From Candidatus Gastranaerophilales bacterium (GTDB taxonomy: Bacteria; Cyanobacteriota; Vampirovibrionia; Gastranaerophilales; Gastranaerophilaceae): DNA of 64,000 nt. A program made the translations under genes and the position numbers. Below the pieces are notes generated by a model. It was not told the origin of the DNA. It ran no database searches and saw nothing but the letters and a program-made list of their open reading frames with translations. Shown one piece after another: positions 54,216 through 62,348 of this stretch. The stretch covers positions 51,829 through 115,828 of the forward strand of contig CALUQY010000003.1 in the NCBI GenBank assembly GCA_944323035.1, written 5' to 3'. How positions within the stretch are numbered: the stretch's first letter is position 1; each line of letters begins with the position of its first letter.

Positions 54216-54431
54216 TTAAAGCTTATAGAGAGCTTCAAACGGAATATCGAGCGCCTTCATAATGGCAATGATATTTGTAATTTTGGCATTTGCCATGCCT
54301 CGTTCAATTTTTCCGAGGTTTCTTTCATTCATAGAAATTTTCTCTGCCAATCGTTCCTGAGTTAAACGGGCACGGTTCCTTTCTGCGCGAATATTATTGC
54401 CAATTGTGATAAGAATTTCTTTTTCATCCAT
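54216..54431 (-). CDS. Small XRE-family HTH regulator
   Basis: 71 residues from the ATG at 54431 (an upstream in-frame Met at 54467 lacks a ribosome site). HTH_3 core IGNNIRAERNRARLTQERLA then EKISMNERNLGKIERGMANA, KITNIIAIMKALDIPFEALY. Divergent from the LuxR-type gene at 54568, which precedes the putative toxin operon. Confidence 0.82.
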   Translation of the reverse strand: MDEKEILITIGNNIRAERNRARLTQERLAEKISMNERNLGKIERGMANAKITNIIAIMKALDIPFEALYKL

Positions 54432-54567
54432 ATTAATATTTTTGCATATTGACAAAACCATATCCACCGCGTTAAAATCTTGAATTAGGATGTAAACATC
54501 TTAATAAAAGTTTAAAAGATGTTTTATTGTTATCTAAATATTTGTTATGTTAATGAAGGAGAGTTAA

Positions 54568-54873
54568 ATGATTACGGAAGAAAATTTAGAAATTAGTGTG
54601 GAACAAATTAAAGAAAAAGCGATTGAACACGTATCGACAATAGAGAGAAAGCGTCACAGCCTTCCTGAGGTTAAATTGACAGAACTTGAAAAAGAGATAC
54701 TCAACGCAATTGCGCAGGGCAGAACCAGAAAAGAGATTGAAGCTGCTATGAATTTGCACGGGTTGGAATACTGTTCATATACATCGAAGGCCAGCAGCCT
54801 TATGCGGAAGTTTGAAGCCTTCACACTAGCCCACACGATTTACAAAGCTATGAAAGCCGGAATTCTTAAATAA
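54568..54873 (+). CDS. Small LuxR-type (GerE) HTH protein
   Basis: 101 residues. The C-terminal half VKLTELEKEILNAIAQGRTR, KEIEAAMNLHGLEYCSYTSK, ASSLMRKFEAF has the spacing of a LuxR/GerE HTH. The N-terminal half is a charged helix with no receiver or ligand domain. AGGAGA lies seven bases before the start. It ends 147 bp before the three-gene operon and may control it. Confidence 0.75.
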   Translation: MITEENLEISVEQIKEKAIEHVSTIERKRHSLPEVKLTELEKEILNAIAQGRTRKEIEAAMNLHGLEYCSYTSKASSLMRKFEAFTLAHTIYKAMKAGILK

Positions 54874-55020
54874 AATTTTCTTATTTATATACATATTAGA
54901 ATACTCCATTCATACAACCATGCGGGGAATGAAGAAACTTTATGCAGCCCTTAAAATAGAAGTAAGGAATTATGCGCATATTCCCGATGGAGGTATTTTT
55001 TAATTAAGGAGGATATTATT

Positions 55021-55278
55021 ATGAATGTTGCTGCTCAATATGCAAAAGGTTCGCTTACCGGTCAGGTTGTTGGGAATAATAACCATATAACGTCTGTTAC
55101 GAGATTATATGCGACCCGTATAAGAAATAACGAAACATACAGGCAGGCTGTTCTCAGACTCGCCGCCGCTGCTACACGTCATTTTATAACAAACAACAAC
55201 ACCGGCGGCAGGCGCCCTACGTTTAGAGAAACCTCCGGTGGACCTTTTCAAGCCCCTGGGAGTGCTATCATAGTTTAA
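55021..55278 (+). CDS. Small protein of unknown function, first gene of putative toxin operon
   Basis: 85 residues: MNVAAQYAKGSLTGQVVGNN, a basic helical part (LYATRIRNNETYRQAVLRLA) and a Gly/Pro/Asn tail (FITNNNTGGRRPTFRETSGG). A strong AAGGAGG precedes it. No family recognised. Order and spacing (22 bp to the next start) suggest translation with the aegerolysin-like gene; chaperone or export partner are possibilities only. Confidence 0.65.
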   Translation: MNVAAQYAKGSLTGQVVGNNNHITSVTRLYATRIRNNETYRQAVLRLAAAATRHFITNNNTGGRRPTFRETSGGPFQAPGSAIIV

Positions 55279-55299
55279 TTTATGAAAGGAGTTGATAAT

Positions 55300-55680
55300 A
55301 TGTTCTCAAAGTGGCAATATAAATTAATGATTAAAAATACTCTTGATAGAGATTTAAAGCTGGATAGCCTGCGTATTCCGTATGGTAAAAAAGGTTCTGT
55401 AAACGAAACTATTCCGGCCGGCGGAAGTGGTGTATGTACAATATATTCATCGGGTGGAGAACCAATTGGGCTTGAGTTTTATGTAACATATTCAGATGTT
55501 TATAAGCAAGGTGAAGCGCCTTATGGCTCGTTTACTGTGTATGTCGACATGCCGTTTTGGAAGAGTAAAAATACAAGCACCTGTGACACAAACGGAATTA
55601 TTAAAGTGGATGGGTTTAGAAAAGTTCCGAATGGCAACCATGATTTTGAAAATCCCATTATGGTTACTACAACCTTATAG
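55300..55680 (+). CDS. Aegerolysin-like protein
   Basis: 126 residues from the ATG at 55300, which has AAAGGAG eight bases upstream. WQYKLMIKNTLDRDLKLDSL, then SFTVYVDMPFWKSKNTSTC and a late GNHDFENPIMVTTTL. The pattern 'xxLYFDNPFxxSN' and 'GNxSxxTYTI' of Gpp34 (Cry34) aegerolysins lines up with these, and length and all-beta character fit. Aegerolysins bind membrane lipids and often pair with a pore former. No signal peptide. The fold call is by eye; a structure prediction would settle it. Confidence 0.55.
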   Translation: MFSKWQYKLMIKNTLDRDLKLDSLRIPYGKKGSVNETIPAGGSGVCTIYSSGGEPIGLEFYVTYSDVYKQGEAPYGSFTVYVDMPFWKSKNTSTCDTNGIIKVDGFRKVPNGNHDFENPIMVTTTL

Positions 55681-55692
55681 AAAGGAGCTGGT

Positions 55693-56340
55693 ATGATAAA
55701 TTTAAACTGGCAGACCGTCAAAGGGCTGGACGTTCTGGAGAATGATTTTGTAGTACAGGACTATATGCCTGCTAAAAATGTTATTACAGAAGAAATTCTC
55801 ATTGGCAGGACAGATATGAACCCTGTTGATACCCACCAATGGGGACAGATAAAAGATGCTGATGTGCCGGATGTTTATGCTAAAAAAGCATTTGTAAAGT
55901 CTTATTTTACAGTGGCGATTTATATGCTTAAGCGGGTTGGAAATCTGTCTTTAGCGCCTAATAAATCCTATAATCAAACCATTGATATTTCTCATACATC
56001 TTCCCTCAGAAAAAGCGAAACAAGCAGTCTGCGTATTGAAAATACGGTTGAGGCAACAGGTAATGCCGAATTTGGTTCGTTGAGGGAAATGCTTACTACT
56101 TCTTATAGTATTGATAAAATGGAAGAATACTACACGGAAGATAGAAAAACGAAAACACAAATCATAAATTATGATTCAGTTCCCTACGCAAGAGAACTTG
56201 TGTTCTGGGATTTTGTAAAAATCATTGCGCTTTATCGTGAGGATAAAAAAGGTAATGTTAAACTTCTTGCCTACAATGATTTTCTTGCCGGAACGTATGA
56301 AAAATCATATTCTGAACCGCATGAAGAAACGGTTTATTAG
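55693..56340 (+). CDS. Putative pore-forming partner, beta-rich protein of unknown family
   Basis: 215 residues, AAAGGAG five bases before the ATG, 12 bp after the aegerolysin-like gene. Middle part: SYNQTIDISHTSSLRKSETS and SLRIENTVEATGNAEFGSLR, a Ser/Thr-rich alternating stretch like the membrane hairpins of beta-pore-forming toxins. Near the end: ARELVFWDFVKIIALYREDK. No signal peptide. Not recognised as a known toxin family; partner role inferred from context. Confidence 0.5.
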   Translation: MINLNWQTVKGLDVLENDFVVQDYMPAKNVITEEILIGRTDMNPVDTHQWGQIKDADVPDVYAKKAFVKSYFTVAIYMLKRVGNLSLAPNKSYNQTIDISHTSSLRKSETSSLRIENTVEATGNAEFGSLREMLTTSYSIDKMEEYYTEDRKTKTQIINYDSVPYARELVFWDFVKIIALYREDKKGNVKLLAYNDFLAGTYEKSYSEPHEETVY

Positions 56341-56353
56341 CAGATATATTTAT

Positions 56354-56383
56354 AAAAGAGCAGGAATTTACCTGCTCTTTTTT
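56354..56383. terminator. Bidirectional terminator between toxin-like operon and MATE gene
   Basis: AAAAGAGCAGG/CCTGCTCTTTT stem with T runs on both sides. The MATE stop codon lies at its edge. Confidence 0.88.
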
Positions 56384-57749
56384 ATCTCTGGCCGATTTTT
56401 CTGTAAATAATTTTTTTGATATTTATAAAATATCCGATAGCAAGAATTATTGATGCCGTAATCCACGCAATAGGGCCGGCATAGAAAATTCCGAAATAAC
56501 TGAATTTTACTGCCAGATAAACCGCCGCAAACGAACGTATCATAAGTTCCGCAACAGATGAAGTCAATGGTATTAGCGCTCTGCCCATGCCTTGAAGCGC
56601 GTTTCTGAAAATGAAAATTTGCCCTAAGAAGAAATAGAAAATAGTGCTTATCCACAGGTAATCGTGGGCGATTTTAATGACTGCCGTTTTGTCTGAACCG
56701 ATAAAGCAGCCCACAATATCCGCGCCCCAGTAACGCATTACAAGCGCCATAAGTATGCTTACAATCCAGTTGATTATTGAGGTTTTTATGACACCATATC
56801 TTACACGGCTTATATTGTTTGCCCCGAAGTTTTGCGCAACAAACGCCGAAACCGCAACCCCAAATGAAATCATAGGCATTGTCGCAATCTGTTCAATTCT
56901 TAACGCTGCCGTAAACGCCGCAATAACATCAGCGCCAAAGGTGTTGCAAACACTCTGGATTATCAAAACCCCTATCCCCAGCACTGAAAATTGTACCGCC
57001 ATAGGGAACCCGACCTGCAAATGCTCTTTGATAAATTCTATATCCTGTTTGCGGTTTTCTTTTTTAAAAACCCAGTCTGATTTTGTCAGGTGCAAAATCG
57101 GGAAACGCTTTTTTATATAAATATAGCATAAAACAACGGAAAACGCCTGAGATAGTACAACCGCAACCGCAGAACCCGGTACGCCCCAGTGGAATTCCAA
57201 AATAAACAGAAGCGCAAGAAAAATATTTAAAATCGAAGAGAGAATTAAAAAGTACAACGGGGTTTTGCTATCCCCAAGTGCACGTAGAATACTTGCCATA
57301 AGATTATATAAATTTGCCGCAATAAGTCCCAGAACACAAATTTGTATATAATAATATGCGTCCTGAAAGATATTTTGCGGAACATTCATCATGTACAGGG
57401 CCGGTTTCATAACAAGGGCGCACAGAAGAGAGAAAAATATTGTCACAACTACACTTAAAATTGTGGATACCACAACAGAACGCCTTACCCCGCAAACATC
57501 GCAGGCACCAAATTTCTGTCCTGTTATAACTGCGAACCCGTTTGTCATTCCGGCGATAGCAAACATAATCAGGAAGAATAGCGGTGCCACAGCCCCGACT
57601 GATGCCAGTGCCTGTACGCCGAGTGTTCTGCCGACAATCACAATATCCGCAAGGTTATAAAATTGCTGGAATATGTTTCCGATTAGCAGCGGAACCGAAA
57701 ACAGCAAAATTAATTTTAATGGTGCTCCCTTTGTTAAATCCTTTATCAT
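56382..57749 (-). CDS. MATE-family multidrug efflux transporter
   Basis: 455 residues from the ATG at 57749 (MIKDLTKGAPLKLILLFSVP). Twelve membrane segments, with QQFYNLADIVIVGRTLGVQA, GMTNGFAVITGQKFGACDVC, ASVGAVAPLFFLIMF and AFVAQNFGANNISRVRYGVI typical of MATE proteins. It exports drugs or metabolites with Na+ or H+. TATAAT lies seven bases before the ATG, so the mRNA may be leaderless. An upstream in-frame extension crosses a terminator and is rejected. Confidence 0.92.
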   Translation of the reverse strand: MIKDLTKGAPLKLILLFSVPLLIGNIFQQFYNLADIVIVGRTLGVQALASVGAVAPLFFLIMFAIAGMTNGFAVITGQKFGACDVCGVRRSVVVSTILSVVVTIFFSLLCALVMKPALYMMNVPQNIFQDAYYYIQICVLGLIAANLYNLMASILRALGDSKTPLYFLILSSILNIFLALLFILEFHWGVPGSAVAVVLSQAFSVVLCYIYIKKRFPILHLTKSDWVFKKENRKQDIEFIKEHLQVGFPMAVQFSVLGIGVLIIQSVCNTFGADVIAAFTAALRIEQIATMPMISFGVAVSAFVAQNFGANNISRVRYGVIKTSIINWIVSILMALVMRYWGADIVGCFIGSDKTAVIKIAHDYLWISTIFYFFLGQIFIFRNALQGMGRALIPLTSSVAELMIRSFAAVYLAVKFSYFGIFYAGPIAWITASIILAIGYFINIKKIIYRKIGQR

Positions 57750-57795
57750 ACTAAAATTATATAACAAAGTAAGAATTTTTAGAAAAACGGTTAAT

Positions 57796-57827
57796 AAAAA
57801 GCCGGCAGAAATTCCTGCCGGCTTTTT
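57796..57827. terminator. Terminator-like hairpin upstream of MATE gene
   Basis: AAAAAGCCGGCAG/CTGCCGGCTTTTT stem with T and A runs. On the minus strand it ends transcripts coming from the tRNA side. Confidence 0.85.
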
Positions 57828-57830
57828 ATT

Positions 57831-57846
57831 AGCGGACGACGAGACT
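57831..57846 (-). repeat. Second copy of the tRNA-Gly 3' end
   Basis: AGCGGACGACGAGACT is identical to 58033-58048, the 3' end of tRNA-Gly, and like it is followed on the minus strand by a terminator hairpin. Confidence 0.7.
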
Positions 57847-57850
57847 GTCT

Positions 57851-57960
57851 TGACCTGCTCGTGGGAAACGGGACTACGGACTTTCTTTGAAAGCAACAAA
57901 GTTGCTTTCAAAGAAAGCTCCTCCGCCCTCTGCTCGCAGGTCGCTCGAACTCAGACTTGG
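57851..57960 (-). repeat. Hairpin element within duplicated tRNA 3' region
   Basis: A 17-bp perfect stem (CTTTCTTTGAAAGCAAC/GTTGCTTTCAAAGAAAG, 57878-57914) is flanked by outer GACCTGC inverted repeats. GAGTTCGAG, the tRNA T-arm sequence, lies right beyond the outer repeat (about 57945-57953). So the element appears to sit inside a tRNA 3' remnant. Confidence 0.5.
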
Positions 57961-57996
57961 CATAGCCAAAGGAGTTCTCATATCTATCATCAGGCT

Positions 57997-58032
57997 AAAG
58001 AAAAGACCCATCTAATGACGGGTCTTTTCTTT
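57997..58032 (-). terminator. Intrinsic terminator of tRNA-Gly
   Basis: AAAGAAAAGACCC/GGGTCTTTTCTTT, starting right after the tRNA 3' end on the minus strand. Confidence 0.88.
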
Positions 58033-58104
58033 AGCGGACGACGAGACTCGAACTCGCGACGTCAACCTTGGGAAGGTTGCATTCTACCACTGAATTACAT
58101 CCGC
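58033..58104 (-). tRNA. tRNA-Gly (anticodon CCC)
   Basis: 72 nt: acceptor GCGGATG pairs with CGTCCGC, D arm TTCAGTGGTAGAA, anticodon stem CAACC/GGTTG with loop TTCCCAA, T arm CGAGTTCGAGTCTCG, discriminator T. Reads GGG codons. No encoded CCA. Repeat R8 begins 12 bp upstream. Confidence 0.95.
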
Positions 58105-58116
58105 ATTTCTATAAAT

Positions 58117-58271
58117 AAAGCAGTTCTCCGTCGCCTGCTTGCCCTGCTCCCGCAGGTCAACCCGCTTTCCTCTCACAAAACAATTCACTGGATTGTTTTG
58201 CTCGGCAGAGTGCTGTCTACACGTCACTCAAAAGACTCGCTCACGTTCCTTATCGCGAGTCTTTCTCGGAC
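58117..58271 (-). repeat. Dispersed repeat R8, 155 bp
   Basis: Reverse orientation, from GTCCGAG (58271) to ACTGCTTT (58117). Its left hairpin is that of R2/R9, its middle module that of R7 and its right module that of R5, so it is a mosaic. Confidence 0.9.
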
Positions 58272-58308
58272 ATAATTATTATACTTCAAAAATTTTTCTG
58301 TACAATAT

Positions 58309-58656
58309 CTAAACATTTTGCCGTCTTAACCATTCCATGATAACATCTATCAGATATTCTTTTTGCTTCTCTTCCAGCTCGACTCCTTTGCGGAATTTAT
58401 GCCATTTTTCAATACATCCGCGGCAGCAGGTCGCTGTTGCATGCTGTGCCGTAAAAACCGGATGCCCGCGCATAGGCGTTTGCTTCCCGTCGTTTGGAAT
58501 ACTTGCCGGTGCGATACGCTTTTCTATAAAATCACGGGCATGCTTTTCTATGACCTCTAACCCTTTTTCCTCAAGATACTGCCTGTCCTTTGGCGAAAGC
58601 CTGAATTTCCGCCGAAAATCCGATTTATTAAGCCTGTTAAATAATTCATCATACAT
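58309..58656 (-). CDS. DUF4186-family protein
   Basis: 115 residues. FRRKFRLSPKDRQYLEEKGL, then GHPVFTAQHATATCCRGCIE and KWHKFRKGVEL are characteristic of DUF4186, a small cytoplasmic family of unknown function with a conserved CCRGC motif that may bind metal. TACAAT lies nine bases before the ATG and there is no ribosome site, so it may be leaderless. It is enclosed by two repeats in opposite orientation (R8, R9). Confidence 0.87.
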   Translation of the reverse strand: MYDELFNRLNKSDFRRKFRLSPKDRQYLEEKGLEVIEKHARDFIEKRIAPASIPNDGKQTPMRGHPVFTAQHATATCCRGCIEKWHKFRKGVELEEKQKEYLIDVIMEWLRRQNV

Positions 58657-58684
58657 AACTCTTATATTGTACCACTTTTATATT

Positions 58685-58909
58685 GTCCGAGAAAGACTCG
58701 CGATAAGGAACGTGGCGTGAATGAGTTGCGAAGCAACTCCCGCTCACACAAGCGAGTCTTTTGAGTGGCGTATTAGACAGCGCAGCCGCTACGGCTCGCG
58801 GTTCAGCGCGAGCGAGCTGAGGCATTTCAAGGCAAAACCGCGCTTTTGCCTGAATGCCATTAAGCGCGAGTCGAGCAAGAAGCGAGCCGGTGCGGCGGAG
58901 AACTGCTTT
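58685..58909 (+). repeat. Dispersed repeat R9, 225 bp
   Basis: The longest copy. The first hairpin contains an extra nested hairpin (GAGTTGCGAAGCAACTC) and the right part holds a long imperfect hairpin (AAGGCAAAACCGCGCTTTTGCC). Ends GGTGCGGCGGAGAACTGCTTT. Confidence 0.9.
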
Positions 58910-58927
58910 ATTTTTATTTACAAAAAT

Positions 58928-59239
58928 TTAAGCGAGGCGCAGCCCCACTGTTCCAAGGATTATGAGTAATATTGATGCAATTTTTAAAACGCTCACGGAT
59001 TCGTGGAAAAATATTATTCCGATAGCGCTGACAAGCATTATTCCGAATGCGCACCAAATTGCGTATGCAACACTCATGTCAATTGATTTTAAAGCGAATG
59101 ATAAAAATACAAAACAAAATATATAACCTGCAATTGTACCGATAGAAGGTACTAAAACCGAAAAACCATTTGACATTTTCAACAGTGTGGTACCCAAAGT
59201 CTCAAAAATAATTGCTAATATTAAATATAACCAATGCAT
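58928..59239 (-). CDS. Small multidrug resistance (SMR) transporter
   Basis: 103 residues with four membrane segments. The essential membrane Glu is in LILAIIFETLGTTLLKMSNG; VAYAIWCAFGIMLVSAIGII and FHESVSVLKIASILLIILGT are family motifs. Exports cationic compounds or guanidinium as an antiparallel dimer. TATAWAIWAG-type subfamily motifs cannot be told apart safely. Repeated operator-like elements lie upstream (59296-59348). Confidence 0.92.
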   Translation of the reverse strand: MHWLYLILAIIFETLGTTLLKMSNGFSVLVPSIGTIAGYIFCFVFLSFALKSIDMSVAYAIWCAFGIMLVSAIGIIFFHESVSVLKIASILLIILGTVGLRLA

Positions 59240-59295
59240 TACTTTTCTCCTTATACACTTATGATATCAGATTTCAGCAAGAATAAAACGTATAT

Positions 59296-59348
59296 GAACA
59301 GGTTGTTGTAAAAGAACAACCAGTTCAGGAATATTTGACAACCAGTTC
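59296..59348. promoter_or_regulatory. Operator-like repeats upstream of SMR gene
   Basis: GAACAGGTTGTT and AACAACCAGTTC form an 11-of-12 inverted repeat (59296-59326); GACAACCAGTTC at 59337-59348 repeats the right arm. Pattern suits a TetR- or MarR-like regulator not encoded nearby. Confidence 0.55.
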
Positions 59349-59486
59349 GGGAATTTTGAGATAGATAAACTTAGAAAGATGTATTAATGTTATTTTTTAT
59401 AAACTATATGTAAATTGGATAAATATTATCACAAATGTATTTTTATGATATAAATTCAACTATGAATGAGTTTTTAAGGATTATTA

Positions 59487-60263
59487 ATGTTAGTCAGTAA
59501 TAATATTTCTAATTTAATAGGGAAATCATATTCTTATAAAACTAATATGCAAGTTCATTTTGGTATGAACAACCCTAAAAATATGTTGAAACCTAAATAT
59601 ATTCCAAATGCTGTTTGGAATGCTGAACAAGAATTATTGAAAAATCCAAATCAAAATGAAGCATGGCATAATTTATCTGACAGCATTATTCATAAATATA
59701 TTAAAGGCAACAGGCAATTAATGCCAATAATTGATTATATTGCAAATAATATATTGCTAAATCCAGAACTTTCTGTTAAACAAAAAATACTAAATATAAA
59801 CGAATCATTTCGCTTATATAAAAAGTTCCTTGCAAATAACAGATCAAAACCTGTTAATAACTATAATCCGATAGATATGACAACGATTTTAAAAGTTGTA
59901 TTATCAGAAATAAACTGCAAAGATATAAAATTTGAAGGATTAGAAAACATAGAAAATGGTCATTTAGGTGATAAAGTACTTTCAACTTATCATTCACTTG
60001 CCGAATTAATAAAATTTGCTCAGTCTCAATGTGATAATAAAGATATACAAATAAAATTTGAACGTCCAAAAGCTCTATATACGACAATAACATATAAAGG
60101 TGCTGATATAAATAATAAAGATTTAAAAAAAATGTTACCAAAGACTTATTATTATTCAGGTGCGTGTTTTGAAGAAAATAATATAAATATTAATAAAAAA
60201 GGTAATTATACTAGTATTAAAGTAAAAATGTATACATTAGATGAACTGTTTACAAACACTTAA
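59487..60263 (+). CDS. Protein of unknown function with FxG-type N-terminus
   Basis: 258 residues. N-terminus SNNISNLIGKSYSYKTNMQV then HFGMNNPKNMLKPKYIPNAV. A helical middle (GNRQLMPIIDYIANNILLNP) and a Lys/Asn-rich end (FEENNININKKGNYTSIKVK). No signal peptide, no membrane segment, no known family. Very AT-rich. It stands alone between intergenic spaces of about 250 bp on each side that show nothing but AT-rich DNA and a doubled GATGGTTTGATT-like unit (60352-60385). Confidence 0.7.
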   Translation: MLVSNNISNLIGKSYSYKTNMQVHFGMNNPKNMLKPKYIPNAVWNAEQELLKNPNQNEAWHNLSDSIIHKYIKGNRQLMPIIDYIANNILLNPELSVKQKILNINESFRLYKKFLANNRSKPVNNYNPIDMTTILKVVLSEINCKDIKFEGLENIENGHLGDKVLSTYHSLAELIKFAQSQCDNKDIQIKFERPKALYTTITYKGADINNKDLKKMLPKTYYYSGACFEENNININKKGNYTSIKVKMYTLDELFTNT

Positions 60264-60498
60264 TTTTGTATGGTTTAAATCTTTATGGTAAATATTTTTA
60301 TATAATAAAATTTTTTACAAAATATTTCCACTGTCCTGTTGTAAAAAGACAAATGGTTTGATTTCAATTTACAGATGGTTTGATTATTTTGGTAAAGCTC
60401 ATTGTAAAAAAATATAGCTTATAAACAAATTTTAACTTTGTTAAAAACTTTTAAAAAATAAATCATATAAATAGCATTAAAAAATTTCACATTTTTAA

Positions 60499-60807
60499 TT
60501 AGTGAATATGTTTTGGGCGTAATAGTAACATCTTTGTATCTTCTACAGCTTTTAGCCCATGAAGTGTTTTTGCAGGCATTACAATCATTTCTCCAGCTTT
60601 CAATCTGTAAACTTTATCACCGACTGTAATATCTGCCAATCCCTCAATAATTTGAGCAACTTCATCTTTTTCATCACAATGCAGACTTCTTTCCACACCT
60701 GCTTTGAACGAGAGCAGAGTCAAAGAACTCTGCTCGTTGTCAAACACAAGTTTTTTATTAATTTTATCAGAATATTCAATATCTTTTAAATTAATTATTT
60801 CGCTCAT
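60499..60807 (-). CDS. Small cupin-domain protein
   Basis: 102 residues of one beta-barrel: LLSFKAGVERSLHCDEKDEV, AQIIEGLADITVGDKVYRLK, AGEMIVMPAKTLHGLKAVED. The metal-binding His pattern is partly kept (HCDEKDE and LHGL). The start overlaps the hcp stop (ATGA, 60804-60807), so it is coupled to hcp. It may bind a small molecule or metal in the same stress response. Confidence 0.85.
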   Translation of the reverse strand: MSEIINLKDIEYSDKINKKLVFDNEQSSLTLLSFKAGVERSLHCDEKDEVAQIIEGLADITVGDKVYRLKAGEMIVMPAKTLHGLKAVEDTKMLLLRPKHIH

Positions 60808-62339
60808 CTATTCAAAATCTCCTTAAGATCTTCTTTAGGTGTTGTAACAGGCTTTATTTTATACTTATCAACTAATATATTTAAAACATTTGGTGATACA
60901 AATGCAGGTAATGTAGGTCCAAGTTTTATATTTTCAATGCCCAAATATAAAAGAGTCAATAAAATACAAACTGCTTTTTGCTCATACCAAGAAAGAACCA
61001 ATGATAATGGCAGCTCGTTTACCGAACAATTGAAAGCTTTAGATAATTCTACTGCAACTTTTATCGCAGAATAAGCATCGTTACACTGTCCCATATCCAA
61101 CAATCTAGGAATACCGTTTATTTCACCTAAATCTAAATCATTAAATCTGTATTTTCCGCAAGCTAAGGTGAGTATAATAGAATCTTTAGGAGCTTGTTTT
61201 ACAAAATCTGTATAATAATTTCTTCCCGGTCTAGCACCATCACATCCGCCTACCAAGAAAATATGTTTTATATCACCTGATTTCACAGATTCTATAACTT
61301 TGTCAGCTACAGATAGAACTGTTCCATGTCCAAATCCGACAGTTAAAGTATCACCTCCATTTATACCAGTCATTTTTTTATCTTCTTTATACCCGCCAAG
61401 CTCAATCGCTTTTTCTATTACAGGAGTAAAATCTTTATCTTCTCCAATGTGAACCATGTCAGGGTATTCAACAACTGAGGTTGTAAATACTCTATCTTTG
61501 TAACTGTCTTTCACAGGCATAATACAATTTGTTGTAAATAAAATAGCGGCAGGGACATTATCAAATTCTTTTTGTTGGTTTTGCCAAGCTGTTCCAAAAT
61601 TACCTTTCAAATGCGAATATTTATTCAATTCAGGATAAGCATGGCAAGGTAACATTTCACCGTGAGTGTAAACATTTACACCTTTATCTTTTGTCTGCTC
61701 TAAAAGTATGCTCAAATCTCGCAAATCATGGCCAGTTACAATAATAAAAGGTCCTTTTTCAATATTTGTTGTAACTTTTCTAGGTGCAGGAGTTCCGTAA
61801 GTTTCAGTGTTTGCCTTATCTAAAAGCTCCATACATTTTAAATTTATTTCACCTGTTTTCAAAACTAAATTTAAAAGCTCATCTGCTGATAAATCTTTTG
61901 AAATCCCCTGTAATGCTTCATAAAAGAAATTGTCAACATCTGCATCTTTATATCCTAAAACTCTAGCGTGATGAGCATATGCTGCCATACCTTTTAAACC
62001 GAATAATATCAACGATTTCAAGCTTCTAATATCCTCATTACAATCCCAAACAATTTTTATATCAAACTTAGAATCACAATGGATATTTTTTTGAACTTTT
62101 TCAATAAATTCTTTAATAGATTTATCGTCAAAATTAACATTTGTAATTGTAGTAAACAAACCATCTATTAAAAGATCTGTATTTATATCATTTTTTTCTG
62201 CACAATTTGCAAGCTCAATTAATTTACTCGTAAGCTCATCTTGCAAATTTGAGGTATCAGCTTTTTTACCGCACACACCTTGTACTGTACAGCCTTTCCC
62301 TTGAGCAGTTTGCTCACATTGAAAACAAAACATGTTCAT
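60804..62339 (-). CDS. hcp: Hybrid cluster protein (hydroxylamine reductase)
   Basis: 511 residues. N-terminal cysteines MFCFQCEQTAQGKGC, TVQGVCGK bind the cubane cluster with the spacing of anaerobic-type Hcp. The hybrid cluster ligands are in FIIVTGHDLRDL, VYTHGEMLPCHAYP, FTTNCIMPV, LVGGCDGARPGRNYYTDF and LACGKYRFN. Hcp reduces nitric oxide or hydroxylamine and can nitrosylate proteins. It lies 10 bp after an Rrf2-type regulator and is coupled to the cupin gene, so it forms a nitrosative stress operon. Confidence 0.97.
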   Translation of the reverse strand: MNMFCFQCEQTAQGKGCTVQGVCGKKADTSNLQDELTSKLIELANCAEKNDINTDLLIDGLFTTITNVNFDDKSIKEFIEKVQKNIHCDSKFDIKIVWDCNEDIRSLKSLILFGLKGMAAYAHHARVLGYKDADVDNFFYEALQGISKDLSADELLNLVLKTGEINLKCMELLDKANTETYGTPAPRKVTTNIEKGPFIIVTGHDLRDLSILLEQTKDKGVNVYTHGEMLPCHAYPELNKYSHLKGNFGTAWQNQQKEFDNVPAAILFTTNCIMPVKDSYKDRVFTTSVVEYPDMVHIGEDKDFTPVIEKAIELGGYKEDKKMTGINGGDTLTVGFGHGTVLSVADKVIESVKSGDIKHIFLVGGCDGARPGRNYYTDFVKQAPKDSIILTLACGKYRFNDLDLGEINGIPRLLDMGQCNDAYSAIKVAVELSKAFNCSVNELPLSLVLSWYEQKAVCILLTLLYLGIENIKLGPTLPAFVSPNVLNILVDKYKIKPVTTPKEDLKEILNR

Positions 62340-62348
62340 AATTTTCTC

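Noticed and set aside
57673..58275. 200-codon plus-strand ORF
   Set aside because: It crosses a terminator, the tRNA-Gly gene in antisense and repeat R8; its codons are a by-product of those elements.
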